Assembly: GCF_052116585.1 (NCBI RefSeq)
Contig: NZ_JBQKKT010000021.1
Location: forward strand, 1-52,450
Direction of reading: 5' to 3'
Length of the DNA stretch: 52,450 nt
DNA from: Luteococcus sp052116585
Lineage (GTDB): Bacteria > Actinomycetota > Actinomycetes > Propionibacteriales > Propionibacteriaceae
The notes beneath the pieces were generated by a model, which worked only from the letters and a program-made list of their open reading frames with translations, had not been told where the DNA came from and did no database searches. Made by a program: the position numbers and the translations under genes. Below, one piece after another: positions 1 through 8,134 of this stretch. The stretch's first letter is position 1, and each line of letters starts with the position of its first letter.

Positions 1-399
1 ATGACCACCGACTTGGTCCTGGACGCGTTGGAGCAGGCCCTGTGGTCACGTCAGCAGCAAGGCGTCACCAGTTTCACGGGGCTGGTCCATCACACGGATG
101 CCGGGTCGCAGTACGTCAGTTTTGCCCTCACCCAGCGGCTGGTCGAGGCCGGAGTCGATCCATCGGTCGGGTCGAACCACGACCCCTACGACAATGCCCT
201 GGCCGAGTCCACGATCGGGTTGTTCAAGGCCGAGCTGATCCGCCCAGAGGGCCCCTGGCGCAACGTCGAGCACGTCGAACTCGAGACCCTGCGCTGGGTT
301 GACTTCTACAACACCATCCGCCCCCACGAGGCCCTGGACGACCTGACCCCGATGCAGGCCGAGGACCTGCACTACCATCGACCCAAGCTCACCGCCTGA
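1..399 (+). CDS. IS3-family transposase (OrfB), C-terminal part, cut by window edge
   Basis: This is the C-terminal half of a DDE integrase-core transposase. The second catalytic Asp is visible in HHTDAGSQY and the catalytic Glu in ALAESTIGLFK, followed by the usual IS3 ending FYNTIRPHEAL. The frame is open at base 1, so the ATG there is probably internal and the gene starts outside the window. It ends just before a terminal inverted repeat (412-438), so this is the right end of an element transcribed rightward. The element has inserted in, and truncated, the class A PBP gene that points towards it. IS3 family is clear; the exact IS is not identified. Confidence 0.9.
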   Translation: MTTDLVLDALEQALWSRQQQGVTSFTGLVHHTDAGSQYVSFALTQRLVEAGVDPSVGSNHDPYDNALAESTIGLFKAELIRPEGPWRNVEHVELETLRWVDFYNTIRPHEALDDLTPMQAEDLHYHRPKLTA

Positions 400-411
400 G
401 CCACCAAACCA

Positions 412-438
412 AGTCTCCGGACACCCCGGGGCGGTTCA
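412..438 (-). repeat. Right terminal inverted repeat of IS3-type element
   Basis: Read on the minus strand this starts TGAACCGCCCCGGGGTGTCC and continues into GGAGACTT, the form of many actinobacterial IS3 ends. Its first three bases, TGA, serve as the stop codon of the truncated PBP gene (436-438). Near copies lie at 26674 and 26737. Confidence 0.8.
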
Positions 439-1959
439 GGGTTTGCCGTCGGCGCGGGTGATGCCGGCGGCGTCGGCGGTGTGGGCGAGTCGGCACAGGC
501 CGACGGCTTGTTCGAGCTGGATGAAGTAGGAGTTGACGGACTTCTGGGCGGCTGTGGTCATGGGAATGCGGCCGAACTTCTGGTCTGCGAGGTTCCACAC
601 GGTGTGGTTGCCGGTGAAGGTGAACGGGCCGTTGCAGGTGTCGAAGGTCATCCCGGACAGGTTGATGGAGGCGGGGCTGTCGTAGGTGAGGTGGCTGGTG
701 AGGCCTTGGTCGAAGGCTGCGGCCATGGTGAAGGTCTTGAAGGTGGAGCCTGCTTGGTAGCCTTCGGCGCCGCCGTCGGCCAGTGGTAGGGGGTGGTTGT
801 ACCAGGTCTGGCCCTTCTTGGATCCCATCTGGGGTCTGGATTGGGCCATGGCCAGCACGCGTCCGGTGCCGGGTTGGACGGTGCTCATCACGGCGATGGC
901 CGGGTCGGCGGGGGCGATGGTGTCGCTGATGGCCTGCTGTGTCTGGTCCTGCAGCTCCGGGTCTGTGGTGAGGCGGATGGTGAGTCCGTCCCGGTGCAGG
1001 GTGTTGCGGCGGGCTTGTTCGTCAGGGCCGAGGGCGGGCCAGGTGAGCAGTTCGCGGCGGGCGGCGTCGCAGATGAAGGGATTTCGGGTGCCGGTGCAGC
1101 CCGAGCGGACGCTGGTGACCGTCTGGGGTCGGAAGGGTTCCTTGCGGGCGTGGGCGACTTGTTTGGGGGTGGCGAGGCCGACGGCCTGCATGCGGGCCAG
1201 GACGGTGTTGCGGCGTTGCAGGGCTGCGGTGGGGTGAGTGACGGGGTTGTAGGCGGTGGGGCTCTTGACGATGCCGGCCAGCAGTGCGGCTTGGGCGAGG
1301 GTGAGTTTCTTGGCGGTGGTGCCGAAGTAGTGCTGGGCGGCGGCTTCGACGCCGTAGGCGCCGTCGCCGTAGTAGGCGAGGTTGAGGTATCCGGTGAGGA
1401 TCTGGTCCTTGGTGAGCTTTTGCTCGACGCCGATTGCGTAGCGCAGTTCGCGGACTTTGCGGGTGATGCTGCGTTCTTGGGCGGCTTGGATGCCGGCCTT
1501 GTTGTCGTCGAGGAGGGCTTGTTCGACCAGCAGCATCTTGACGTATTGCTGGGTGATGCCAGAGCCGCCGCCGGCTTGTCCGTCGGTGGTGATGTTGCCG
1601 AGGGTGGCGCGGGCAATGCCCATGGGGTCGATGGGGCCCTGGTCGTAGAAGCGGTGGTTCTCGGCGGCGAGCTGGGCCTTGACCATCCAGGGGGAGACCT
1701 GGTCGAGGGCTACGGGTTGGCGGTTGAGGTCGTAGAGCCAGGCGAGGTGGGTGCCGTCGGCCATCAGGAGGCGGGTGCGGCCGGCGGGTTGGGGTGTGGC
1801 GAGGTCTTCGGCGAGTTGGGTGGACTGTTCGGCGACGGCGCGGATGGTGACGGCTCCCAGCAGCAGGGGTGGCAGGACCAGGCCCGCGACCAGGACGCCG
1901 CACAGGGCGCTGGTGGCGAAGAAGAGGGTCAGGTTCCAGAGTCGGCGGGTGGGGCTCAT
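436..1959 (-). CDS. Class A penicillin-binding protein, 3' end removed by IS insertion
   Basis: The 507-aa product has an N-terminal membrane anchor (about residues 8-38) and a GT51 transglycosylase domain with ENHRFYDQGPID and GGSGITQQYVK. A transpeptidase domain follows with the nucleophile motif S405-T-F-K408 and S474-V-N476. It then stops 31 residues later, and the KTG motif every active transpeptidase needs is absent. The stop codon is the first three bases of the IS end. Peptidoglycan polymerisation could survive, but cross-linking probably cannot. The start ATG overlaps the stop of the upstream PBP gene (ATGA at 1956-1959), so the two are coupled. The intact parent would be a bifunctional cell-wall synthase acting outside the membrane. 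Confidence 0.88.
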   Translation of the reverse strand: MSPTRRLWNLTLFFATSALCGVLVAGLVLPPLLLGAVTIRAVAEQSTQLAEDLATPQPAGRTRLLMADGTHLAWLYDLNRQPVALDQVSPWMVKAQLAAENHRFYDQGPIDPMGIARATLGNITTDGQAGGGSGITQQYVKMLLVEQALLDDNKAGIQAAQERSITRKVRELRYAIGVEQKLTKDQILTGYLNLAYYGDGAYGVEAAAQHYFGTTAKKLTLAQAALLAGIVKSPTAYNPVTHPTAALQRRNTVLARMQAVGLATPKQVAHARKEPFRPQTVTSVRSGCTGTRNPFICDAARRELLTWPALGPDEQARRNTLHRDGLTIRLTTDPELQDQTQQAISDTIAPADPAIAVMSTVQPGTGRVLAMAQSRPQMGSKKGQTWYNHPLPLADGGAEGYQAGSTFKTFTMAAAFDQGLTSHLTYDSPASINLSGMTFDTCNGPFTFTGNHTVWNLADQKFGRIPMTTAAQKSVNSYFIQLEQAVGLCRLAHTADAAGITRADGKP

Positions 1960-3821
1960 CGCAGCATCGCCTCGATGAGGGGGCCGGCGGTTCCCGATCC
2001 GGAGTTGCCGTCGACGACCATGGTCGCCAGGGCTACCTGCTGGTTGTAGGCGATCATCCAGGCGTGGGTCTTGGGTGGGGTGTCGGTGCCGTATTCGGCG
2101 GTGCCGGTCTTGGCTCCGTCGGCCAGGCCGGTGAGCATCCGGCCGGATCCGTGGGTGACGACGGCGTGGAGCATGTCGCGCAGCTGGTCGGCCTCGGTAG
2201 GGGTGAGTTCGGGTGCGGTGGGGATGGTCGTCTGGTGGTCGGGCAGCAGGACGGGCCGTACGGTGTGTCCGGCCTGGATGGAGGCGGCGACGGTGGCCAT
2301 GGCCATGGGGCTGGCTTCGATGATTCCTTGGCCGATCATGGATTCGGCCAGCCCGACGACGCTCTTGGGGTCGGGTGCGGACCCGAAGAAGGCGGGCAGT
2401 CCGGCGTCGTAGTCCTGTCCCAGTCCCAAGGAGGCGGCGGCATCACGGATCTTGGCGCCGTCGACGCGGGCGTGCTCGGCGATCAGGCCGGTGTTGCAGG
2501 ACAGGGCGATGGCGTCGCGCAGGGTCATGCGGCCGACCCGGTCGGCGGGGAAGTCGTTGTAGTTCTTGAAGCGGCGCCCGTCGACGGTCACGGTGCTGGT
2601 GCAGTTGACCATGCTGTCGGGGGTCATCCCGGAGCGCAGCAGGGCCAGTGCCGTGACGGCCTTGAAGGTGGAGCCGGGGGCGTAGCGGCCGAAGGTCGCA
2701 TCGGCGGAGGTGGCGTTGGCCGGGCCGGTGGCGGCAGCCAGGACGTGCCCGTTGCTGGGGTTGATGCCCACGATGGCCGACGCTGGTTTGGTGGTGGCGA
2801 GTGTCTTCTCGGCCAACTGTTGCCAGCTGGGCACCAGCGTCGTCTTGAGCGGTGTGCCGGGGGTGGCGTCCTTGCGGTAGAGGGCCTTGTCCGGGATGCT
2901 GCCGGTGGCGCGTGCCCGGATCACCACCAGCTCGCCGGGCTTGCCGCGCAGTTGGGAGTCGTAGCGGGCCTGCAGTCCGCTTTGGCCGACCAGTTCGCCG
3001 CCCTGCAGGGCGCCCTTGGACGCGGCGACCTGTTCTGCGGTGGCGGGCGCGACGGTGCCGAGCAACCCGGTGGCGAAGGTTCGGGTGGGGCCCAGGACGG
3101 CTTCGTCAGGAATGCTCGTGGCGCCGGGAATCCCGGTCAGGTCATGGCCGTCAGTGGTATCTACTCGTACGACGAGGGCTTCGACGAACGCGGCCTTCCC
3201 GGCCGCGGTGACCTTGGCCTGGTAGGTCTTGGGGTCGATGTCGAGTTCCTTGGCGAGCGCGGCCGCTGAGGTGGGCCATTGCTTGGCGGGGATGTCGGGC
3301 TTGTTGATGCCGATGCGCTGCACGGGGCGGTAGGTCATGAGCGGGTCGCTGTCCGCGTCGGTGATGTCCGCACGCTTGGCCCAAGTGGTCTGGTGCGCGA
3401 GGCGCGTGTCCTTGGTGAGTGATGGGTGGACCACGGTGGGGGACCAGACCGGCTTCCACACCCCGTCCTGGCGGGTCAAGCGCACGGACGAGTCATAGGC
3501 CAGTTGCCCGGTGGCCAGCGGCCAGGTGAAGTGCAGCGTGGCCTGTGCCTGGTCGCCGTCCTCCTCCGCCGTCGTAACCGTCACTGTGGGGCGAAGACTG
3601 TCCATGCCCTTCGTGATCGTCGCGAGGTCGGATTGGGCCGCCGGGGAGACGGACCGGATGTCACCACCGGCGAGGGACTCGGCGAAGCTGGCGGCGGCGT
3701 CCTTCGCCGATGGCCCTCCCCAGGAGCAGCCCGACAGGCACGAGACGACCACAGTGGTGGCCACGAGCGCGTTCGCGGCCCGGGTGACGGGGTGATGGCG
3801 ACGGATGATGGTCTGCTCCAT
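1956..3821 (-). CDS. Lipoprotein penicillin-binding protein with MecA_N-like (NTF2-fold) domain
   Basis: The protein is about 621 aa. A signal peptide ends in the lipobox LSGC. An NTF2-like MecA_N-type domain follows (about residues 35-150, ending VWSPTVVHPSLTK), then a dimerisation region, then a transpeptidase domain with S384-T-F-K387, S441-C-N443 and K571-T-G-T. All catalytic motifs are intact. Families with this layout include mycobacterial PBP-lipo, staphylococcal PBP2a and, from memory, corynebacterial PBP2m, several of which have low beta-lactam affinity. Low affinity here is inference. The ATG at 3821 has GGAG eight bases upstream; a longer frame from 3881 lacks a signal peptide at its start. 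It is first gene of a two-gene operon divergent from lysR and a beta-lactamase-like gene. Confidence 0.9.
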   Translation of the reverse strand: MEQTIIRRHHPVTRAANALVATTVVVSCLSGCSWGGPSAKDAAASFAESLAGGDIRSVSPAAQSDLATITKGMDSLRPTVTVTTAEEDGDQAQATLHFTWPLATGQLAYDSSVRLTRQDGVWKPVWSPTVVHPSLTKDTRLAHQTTWAKRADITDADSDPLMTYRPVQRIGINKPDIPAKQWPTSAAALAKELDIDPKTYQAKVTAAGKAAFVEALVVRVDTTDGHDLTGIPGATSIPDEAVLGPTRTFATGLLGTVAPATAEQVAASKGALQGGELVGQSGLQARYDSQLRGKPGELVVIRARATGSIPDKALYRKDATPGTPLKTTLVPSWQQLAEKTLATTKPASAIVGINPSNGHVLAAATGPANATSADATFGRYAPGSTFKAVTALALLRSGMTPDSMVNCTSTVTVDGRRFKNYNDFPADRVGRMTLRDAIALSCNTGLIAEHARVDGAKIRDAAASLGLGQDYDAGLPAFFGSAPDPKSVVGLAESMIGQGIIEASPMAMATVAASIQAGHTVRPVLLPDHQTTIPTAPELTPTEADQLRDMLHAVVTHGSGRMLTGLADGAKTGTAEYGTDTPPKTHAWMIAYNQQVALATMVVDGNSGSGTAGPLIEAMLR

Positions 3822-3839
3822 GCGACCATCTCCGCAAAC

Positions 3840-3868
3840 CTGACATGTCCTAGTCCAAGACCGATATG
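3840..3868 (+). promoter_or_regulatory. Candidate promoter of the lysR-bla-lipoprotein operon
   Basis: CTGACA (3840-3845), a 17-bp spacer and GATATG (3863-3868) form a plausible -35/-10 pair 37 bp ahead of the lysR start. The -10 lies inside the inverted repeat at 3863-3884, so a regulator bound there would cover it. This is inferred from sequence only. Confidence 0.45.
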
Positions 3869-3884
3869 GGACAGGACCCATATC
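3863..3884. promoter_or_regulatory. Perfect 8-bp inverted repeat, candidate LysR operator
   Basis: GATATGGG, a 6-bp spacer and CCCATATC form a perfect dyad containing T-N11-A type spacing expected for LysR-family binding sites. It lies in the 83-bp gap between the divergent PBP (start 3821) and lysR (start 3905) genes. A shorter palindrome, GACATGTC, is at 3842-3849. One bound regulator could control both operons. Confidence 0.6.
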
Positions 3885-3904
3885 AACGGGGCACAGTGGT
3901 GGGT

Positions 3905-4735
3905 ATGGATCTGTTGCGGCACCTCGAGTACTTCCTCGCCATCGTCGACGAGGGATCCTTCAGCCGCGCCGCGCAACGCCTCCAGATGGCGCAGCCCCCG
4001 CTCTCGCAGCGCATCAAGAGTCTGGAGGGCCAGCTGGGGTGCGAACTGTTCGACCGGTCACGTCGACAGATCGAACTCACCCCTGCGGGCAACCTCCTGG
4101 TCCCCGAAGCCCGCACGATGCTCCAGCTGGCGGCCGATCTGCCGCACATCCTCACCACCCATGCCGGACAGCGCCCCGTCGCCCGCGTCGACCTGCCCGA
4201 CACGTGGCCGATCTGGCTCGTCACGGACCTGACCGCCGACCTGTCACAGCGTCTGGACCGCAGGATCGTGCCCCGACAGCTGCCAGCGCGGGAACGCTGC
4301 GGACAGACCCTTGACCAGCACCTCGTGGTCGCACCAGGACGTGGCAGCTACGAGGTCAGCACCGCGCTCGGGTTGGCGCTGCATCCGGGGCATGCCCTGG
4401 CCGCAGCAGGCGTCATCCCGCACCCCAGCGACTTCGCCGACGGGCAGGTGCTGTTGCTTGCCGAAGACGACTGGCAGCAGGACAGCCTGGCCTCGCTGCT
4501 GATAAGCCAAGGCGTCCCAGCCACGGCTGTGCACGCGGGGGTCGAGCATTCCACTGCCGTGGTGCAGGTCGCACTCGAGGACGCGTGTCTGGTGACCGAT
4601 CGCGTCGACGCGGAGGCGAACCAGCTCCTCTGGCACCCCCTGCCGGGGGCGCTGCGTGTCTGGCACGTCGTCGGGGAGCATGGCGAGCAGCTCGCCACTG
4701 CTGCCCAGACGAAGGTGGGAGCACGGCATGGATGA
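3905..4735 (+). CDS. LysR-family transcriptional regulator
   Basis: The 276-aa protein opens with a typical LysR winged HTH (FLAIVDEGSFSRAAQRLQMA and QPPLSQRIKSLE, about residues 8-45), followed by a shorter and divergent effector-binding domain. It is slightly shorter than the usual 300 aa. It reads divergently from a two-gene PBP operon and overlaps the beta-lactamase-like gene by 8 bp, so it probably senses a cell-wall or beta-lactam signal, much as AmpR (also LysR) does with ampC. That role is inference from context. The start at 3905 is chosen because the HTH begins there; an upstream in-frame ATG at 3866 would place coding sequence across the operator. No strong ribosome-binding site is visible. 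Confidence 0.9.
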   Translation: MDLLRHLEYFLAIVDEGSFSRAAQRLQMAQPPLSQRIKSLEGQLGCELFDRSRRQIELTPAGNLLVPEARTMLQLAADLPHILTTHAGQRPVARVDLPDTWPIWLVTDLTADLSQRLDRRIVPRQLPARERCGQTLDQHLVVAPGRGSYEVSTALGLALHPGHALAAAGVIPHPSDFADGQVLLLAEDDWQQDSLASLLISQGVPATAVHAGVEHSTAVVQVALEDACLVTDRVDAEANQLLWHPLPGALRVWHVVGEHGEQLATAAQTKVGARHG

Positions 4736-5531
4736 GCTGTTCGCCCGTGTCGGGGTCGAGGCCGCCTGGCAGGTGACCGACCTGACGACGGGTGCCACGC
4801 TGGGCAGCCACGTGGACGAGGCCCTGCCCATCGTGTCGATCTCGAAGGTCGCGGCCACCATGGTGGCCTTCCGGCTGGCCGACCGGGACCAGCTCGACCT
4901 GCGCCGCAGCGTCACCCTCTTGCCCGACGGACGCAGCGTAGGCACCACCGGTATCTCGGCCATGTGCGATCCCGTCACGATCTCTCTGCGCGACGCCGCC
5001 TACTTGGCGCTCACCATCAGCGACAACGCCGCCGGCGATGCAATCTTCGACGCCGTCGGCGCCGACACCATGGCCGAAGAACTGGAGAGCCTGGGACTGG
5101 AGGAAATCCGCGTCCGAGAGCCGATGCGTGACCTGTACGACCGGCTGACATCCCACGGACCTGCCGCATTCGAGGCCGACGCGACGAACACCGCCACGCC
5201 CCGGGCACTGGTCAGGATGCTCGAGCTGGTCTGGACCGCCCGTGCAGCGTCTCCGGCTTCGTGCGCCACCATCAGGGACCTCATGCGCCGCCAGGTGTGG
5301 AACCAGCGCCTGGCCGCGGCCTTCCCCGCCACCGACATCGACGTCGCGGGCAAGACTGCCACCGCCGGCGGCATGCGCCACGAGATCGGCGTGGTCACCT
5401 ACCCCGGTGATCGGCACTCCCTCGTCGCAGTCCTCACCCACCGCCTCACCGACGTCGACGACCACCGCACCGACGCCGCCATCGGAGAAGCAGCACGCCG
5501 CGCGATCCACCACCTCAGGAGGAACCGATGA
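4728..5531 (+). CDS. Class A beta-lactamase-like serine hydrolase without signal peptide
   Basis: This 267-aa protein has the class A layout: S37-I-S-K40, S98-D-N100, a candidate omega-loop glutamate at E131 (in RVREPMRDLY) and K209-T-A211 in place of the usual KTG or KSG. There is no signal peptide or lipobox. The ATG overlaps the lysR stop, and an earlier in-frame ATG (4656) adds only a non-hydrophobic stretch. Export is therefore unexplained. It may act in the cytoplasm, use another route, or be a ligand-sensing relative rather than a true beta-lactamase. Its stop overlaps the next gene by 4 bp (ATGA). Family assignment is firm; beta-lactam hydrolysis is not shown. Confidence 0.85.
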   Translation: MDELFARVGVEAAWQVTDLTTGATLGSHVDEALPIVSISKVAATMVAFRLADRDQLDLRRSVTLLPDGRSVGTTGISAMCDPVTISLRDAAYLALTISDNAAGDAIFDAVGADTMAEELESLGLEEIRVREPMRDLYDRLTSHGPAAFEADATNTATPRALVRMLELVWTARAASPASCATIRDLMRRQVWNQRLAAAFPATDIDVAGKTATAGGMRHEIGVVTYPGDRHSLVAVLTHRLTDVDDHRTDAAIGEAARRAIHHLRRNR

Positions 5532-6853
5532 CCACTAGGCCCAGGGCTCGACTCGCAGCCGTACTAGCGGCCCTTTCCCTCGTCGGGTGCAGCAGCCACA
5601 CCTTCGTGGATGACATGGACGGATACCAACCCTTGGTGCGGGCCTGGGAGGAAAAGGCCGCCGGGGCAGACCTCAGCGCTCCCGGGGCTGTTGCGGAGGT
5701 CCTTGACCCCGCCGTCTTCCGGGTTGACCACCCGCAGCTGTGGGACGACTTCCAATACCGTGTCCTACCGGACCAAGGCGACGAGCCCACACTGGCGCTG
5801 TGGATGGCGCGCACTGGCGCAGATCCTTTCGAGCCGGAAGTCGTCCACGAGCACGCCTGCGCCGCCGTGCGCGTCCAGGACCACCGCTTCGTCCTGGAGG
5901 GCACCGATTGCCCCGCGGATACTCCCACCACTCCGCCCGCAGAGGACGACCTGTCACCAGTAGTTCCTGCTCAGGGCCAGCGTCCGTGGGCGAAGCCCGG
6001 CACCGGTGACCTCACCCACGTGTGCCCCGCGGGCGAGGTGGAGGTGGTGGCAGACCAGCTGTCCACAGCCGGCAATTTCGACGAACTGAGGATGTCGGTT
6101 CGCAACGTGACAGACTCCCCGTGCGACGTTGTGGGCAGCCCGGGTTTGCGGCTGATCACCGGCGGAGAGGCCCGCGTTTTGTCCCGAGGAGGTGGCGCCC
6201 AGCGGGTCCGCCTGCAGCCGGGGGAGTCGACGACCACCACCCTGTCGTGGCGTCCGACCAGTGGTGGGGTAGACCAACCGCAGACCCTCGAGGTGACGAC
6301 CGGGCGAGTAGACGCCGTCCAGGTCCACTTCGGCTATGGCACCCCGCGACGGCCCTTCCACCTCGAGTCAGGAGGCATCACGGTGGTCCCGTGGAGCGCC
6401 CCGACCACCCAGGTCAGCCTCGGCGACGTCGGCCGCGTCACACAGTTCGTCGCCCCCACCTGCCAGCCCGACGCCCTCACCGCAGCCCTGTCGCCGGTCC
6501 ACTCATCCTCGGATGAACAGACCAATCCCAATCGTGGCGGCGCCACCCTGGCCATCAGCAACAACAGCTATCTCCCGTGCCAGCTCGACCATCTCTGGCT
6601 GCGCACCACCAGCGACCAGCCTGCTCAGTCGACCCACAGCCCGCAGCCCTCTCCTATGACGCCGGTGTCCACCAACCTCCGAGACCGCCTGTGGCTCCCC
6701 GGCCAACGACGCGAACTGCAACTGCGTTGGACGACGAGCACGACAGCGCCGTTCGCACGGATCTGGCTCGGCTGGACGGCAGGCAAGGTGCCCGTCCATT
6801 CACGAGGCGCCCAGATGCCCGCCACCGTCACGAACGTGGAGCTGCAGGACTGA
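5528..6853 (+). CDS. Secreted lipoprotein with DUF4232-like domain(s)
   Basis: The 441-aa protein has a short signal peptide ending in a lipobox (SLVGC, Cys about residue 22). The middle part (about residues 165-265, from THVCPAGEVEVVADQL) and the C-terminal part (from about residue 315) both resemble DUF4232 beta-sandwich domains with paired cysteines. DUF4232 has no known biochemical role. The gene is third in a tightly overlapping lysR-bla-lipoprotein operon, so it is probably a surface partner of the cassette. Its 3' end overlaps the convergent ArdC-like gene by 26 bp, which hints that the cassette boundary falls here. Confidence 0.78.
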   Translation: MTTRPRARLAAVLAALSLVGCSSHTFVDDMDGYQPLVRAWEEKAAGADLSAPGAVAEVLDPAVFRVDHPQLWDDFQYRVLPDQGDEPTLALWMARTGADPFEPEVVHEHACAAVRVQDHRFVLEGTDCPADTPTTPPAEDDLSPVVPAQGQRPWAKPGTGDLTHVCPAGEVEVVADQLSTAGNFDELRMSVRNVTDSPCDVVGSPGLRLITGGEARVLSRGGGAQRVRLQPGESTTTTLSWRPTSGGVDQPQTLEVTTGRVDAVQVHFGYGTPRRPFHLESGGITVVPWSAPTTQVSLGDVGRVTQFVAPTCQPDALTAALSPVHSSSDEQTNPNRGGATLAISNNSYLPCQLDHLWLRTTSDQPAQSTHSPQPSPMTPVSTNLRDRLWLPGQRRELQLRWTTSTTAPFARIWLGWTAGKVPVHSRGAQMPATVTNVELQD

Positions 6854-7934
6854 CCTCACGCCCAGGGGAGCAGCCGGACACCTCAACCTGGTGGGCCGGT
6901 CTCGAGATGGCCGTTGCCGGGAATGCCACCGGGGAGCCGGCGCGTTCGGGCAGCATCGCCGTGCGGTCTGCCGCGACGTTGCGGGCGACCGTCTCTGCCA
7001 AGGCTTGGCCAACGAAGCGTGTGCTGTCTGGTGCAGCGGTGGCATCGAGGATTTGGTGCGCCGTCTTGAGGACGCGGGTGCCAGTGGTGTGGATGACGTC
7101 GGCGATGGTGGTGCCGTTGGGGTGGTGGGGGAGTGCTTGTTCGGCCCAGCCGGCGACGTAGGTGAAGGTGTACTGGCTGCTGTCGAGGCCGTGGGCGGCG
7201 GTGACGAGGTAGGCGACGGATTCGGCCTCGACCTCGCGACTGCCACGACAGACCGGATCTGCGTCGGTGGTGGGCTGGTGGAGCAGTACGTGGCCGAGTT
7301 CGTGGGCCAAGGTCTTGACGGCCTGGGCGTCGTCGACGTTGTCGCGGATCTTCACGGTTCGGGTGGTGTAGTCGGTGTAGCCGTTCGCGCCGTGGCAGTC
7401 GCCTCGCTCCAGGCGGAAGCCCCGGTCGCCGACGAGTGTGGCCAGGGCTTGCCAGAGGCCGTCGGGTGCCTGGCCGGTGAGCAGGGCGGGGCGGGGTGGT
7501 TCGGGGACGGGGTCGCCGGTGGTTTGGCTGATGTCGAAGACGCTGGTCGGTTTGACCCCGACAATCTGGGTGGCCATGACGGGTTTGCCCTTGTCGTCGA
7601 GGAGGGGTGTGCCGTCGGGCTTGAGTTTGGGGAGGCGGCGGGTGACGGGCGCGAGGATGCGGATGCCGTGTTCGCCGCGGGTGACCTGGCGGTGGAAACT
7701 CTTCTGCCAGGTGGTGTAGCCGGCGACGAGGGTGGCGTCGGGTCGTTGGGTCCAGATCAGGATGGTGTTGTTGAAGCTGTAGTGGTGGAAGCGGCTGGCG
7801 ACTCGGAGCCAGGCCTGCCACTGGTCGGTGGTGGTGAGGTCGGCGGCCTTGTTGGCGATCTGTGCGTGCAGGTGCTCGAGTTGTTCGGCTCGTTCTGCCT
7901 TCTGGGTTTCGGTGGGTGGTCGGCGGGCCATCAC
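6828..7934 (-). CDS. ArdC-like protein: ssDNA-binding N-terminal domain plus zincin peptidase domain
   Basis: This protein is about 368 aa. The N-terminal half (FHHYSFNNTILIWTQRP, ARHGI-like GEHGIRILAPV) matches the ArdC N-terminal domain that binds single-stranded DNA. The C-terminal half has the metallopeptidase motif HELGH with a downstream glutamate-rich segment (EVEAESVAYLV). ArdC-type antirestriction proteins are carried by conjugative plasmids and integrative elements. The start is either GTG 7934 or ATG 7931; the ATG overlaps the stop of the upstream 54-aa gene (TGATG). The last 25 residues run into sequence resembling a degenerate IS3 end (about 6856-6885), so the natural C-terminus may be altered. 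Confidence 0.85.
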   Translation of the reverse strand: MMARRPPTETQKAERAEQLEHLHAQIANKAADLTTTDQWQAWLRVASRFHHYSFNNTILIWTQRPDATLVAGYTTWQKSFHRQVTRGEHGIRILAPVTRRLPKLKPDGTPLLDDKGKPVMATQIVGVKPTSVFDISQTTGDPVPEPPRPALLTGQAPDGLWQALATLVGDRGFRLERGDCHGANGYTDYTTRTVKIRDNVDDAQAVKTLAHELGHVLLHQPTTDADPVCRGSREVEAESVAYLVTAAHGLDSSQYTFTYVAGWAEQALPHHPNGTTIADVIHTTGTRVLKTAHQILDATAAPDSTRFVGQALAETVARNVAADRTAMLPERAGSPVAFPATAISRPAHQVEVSGCSPGREVSPAAPRS

Positions 7935-8095
7935 CGCACCGCCGGGGTCTGGGCGGTGAGTAGTTCCAGGGCGGCGTGGATGAGGTCGTCGACTTGGTCG
8001 TTGGGTGCGCCGGCGGCGCTGAGTTCGTCGGCCTCGGGGAGCAGCTGTTCGATGACGAGGGGACGATCGGCGCTCAGTTCGTCAGGGCGTGTCAT
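7931..8095 (-). CDS. Small conserved hypothetical protein (54 aa)
   Basis: This short acidic protein contains IEQLLPEADELSAAGAP and DQVDDLIHAALELL. It starts 39 bp after the abiEii stop and its TGA overlaps the ATG of the ArdC-like gene, so it sits inside an abiEi-abiEii-54aa-ardC operon. A related segment (VKQLLLEADELIAQGTP, then HEVDDLI) lies at 11744-11869. That second occurrence, also beside nucleotidyltransferase toxin-antitoxin genes, argues that this is a real family. Function is unknown. Confidence 0.6.
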   Translation of the reverse strand: MTRPDELSADRPLVIEQLLPEADELSAAGAPNDQVDDLIHAALELLTAQTPAVR

Positions 8096-8134
8096 GCCCA
8101 CCCAAGCCGTGGGGGTTCTGACTGTGCCGGCCGG

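Noticed and set aside
793..2049. A 418-codon plus-strand frame opposite the PBP genes
   Set aside because: Gly-rich antisense shadow; the minus strand carries recognisable transpeptidase and transglycosylase motifs.
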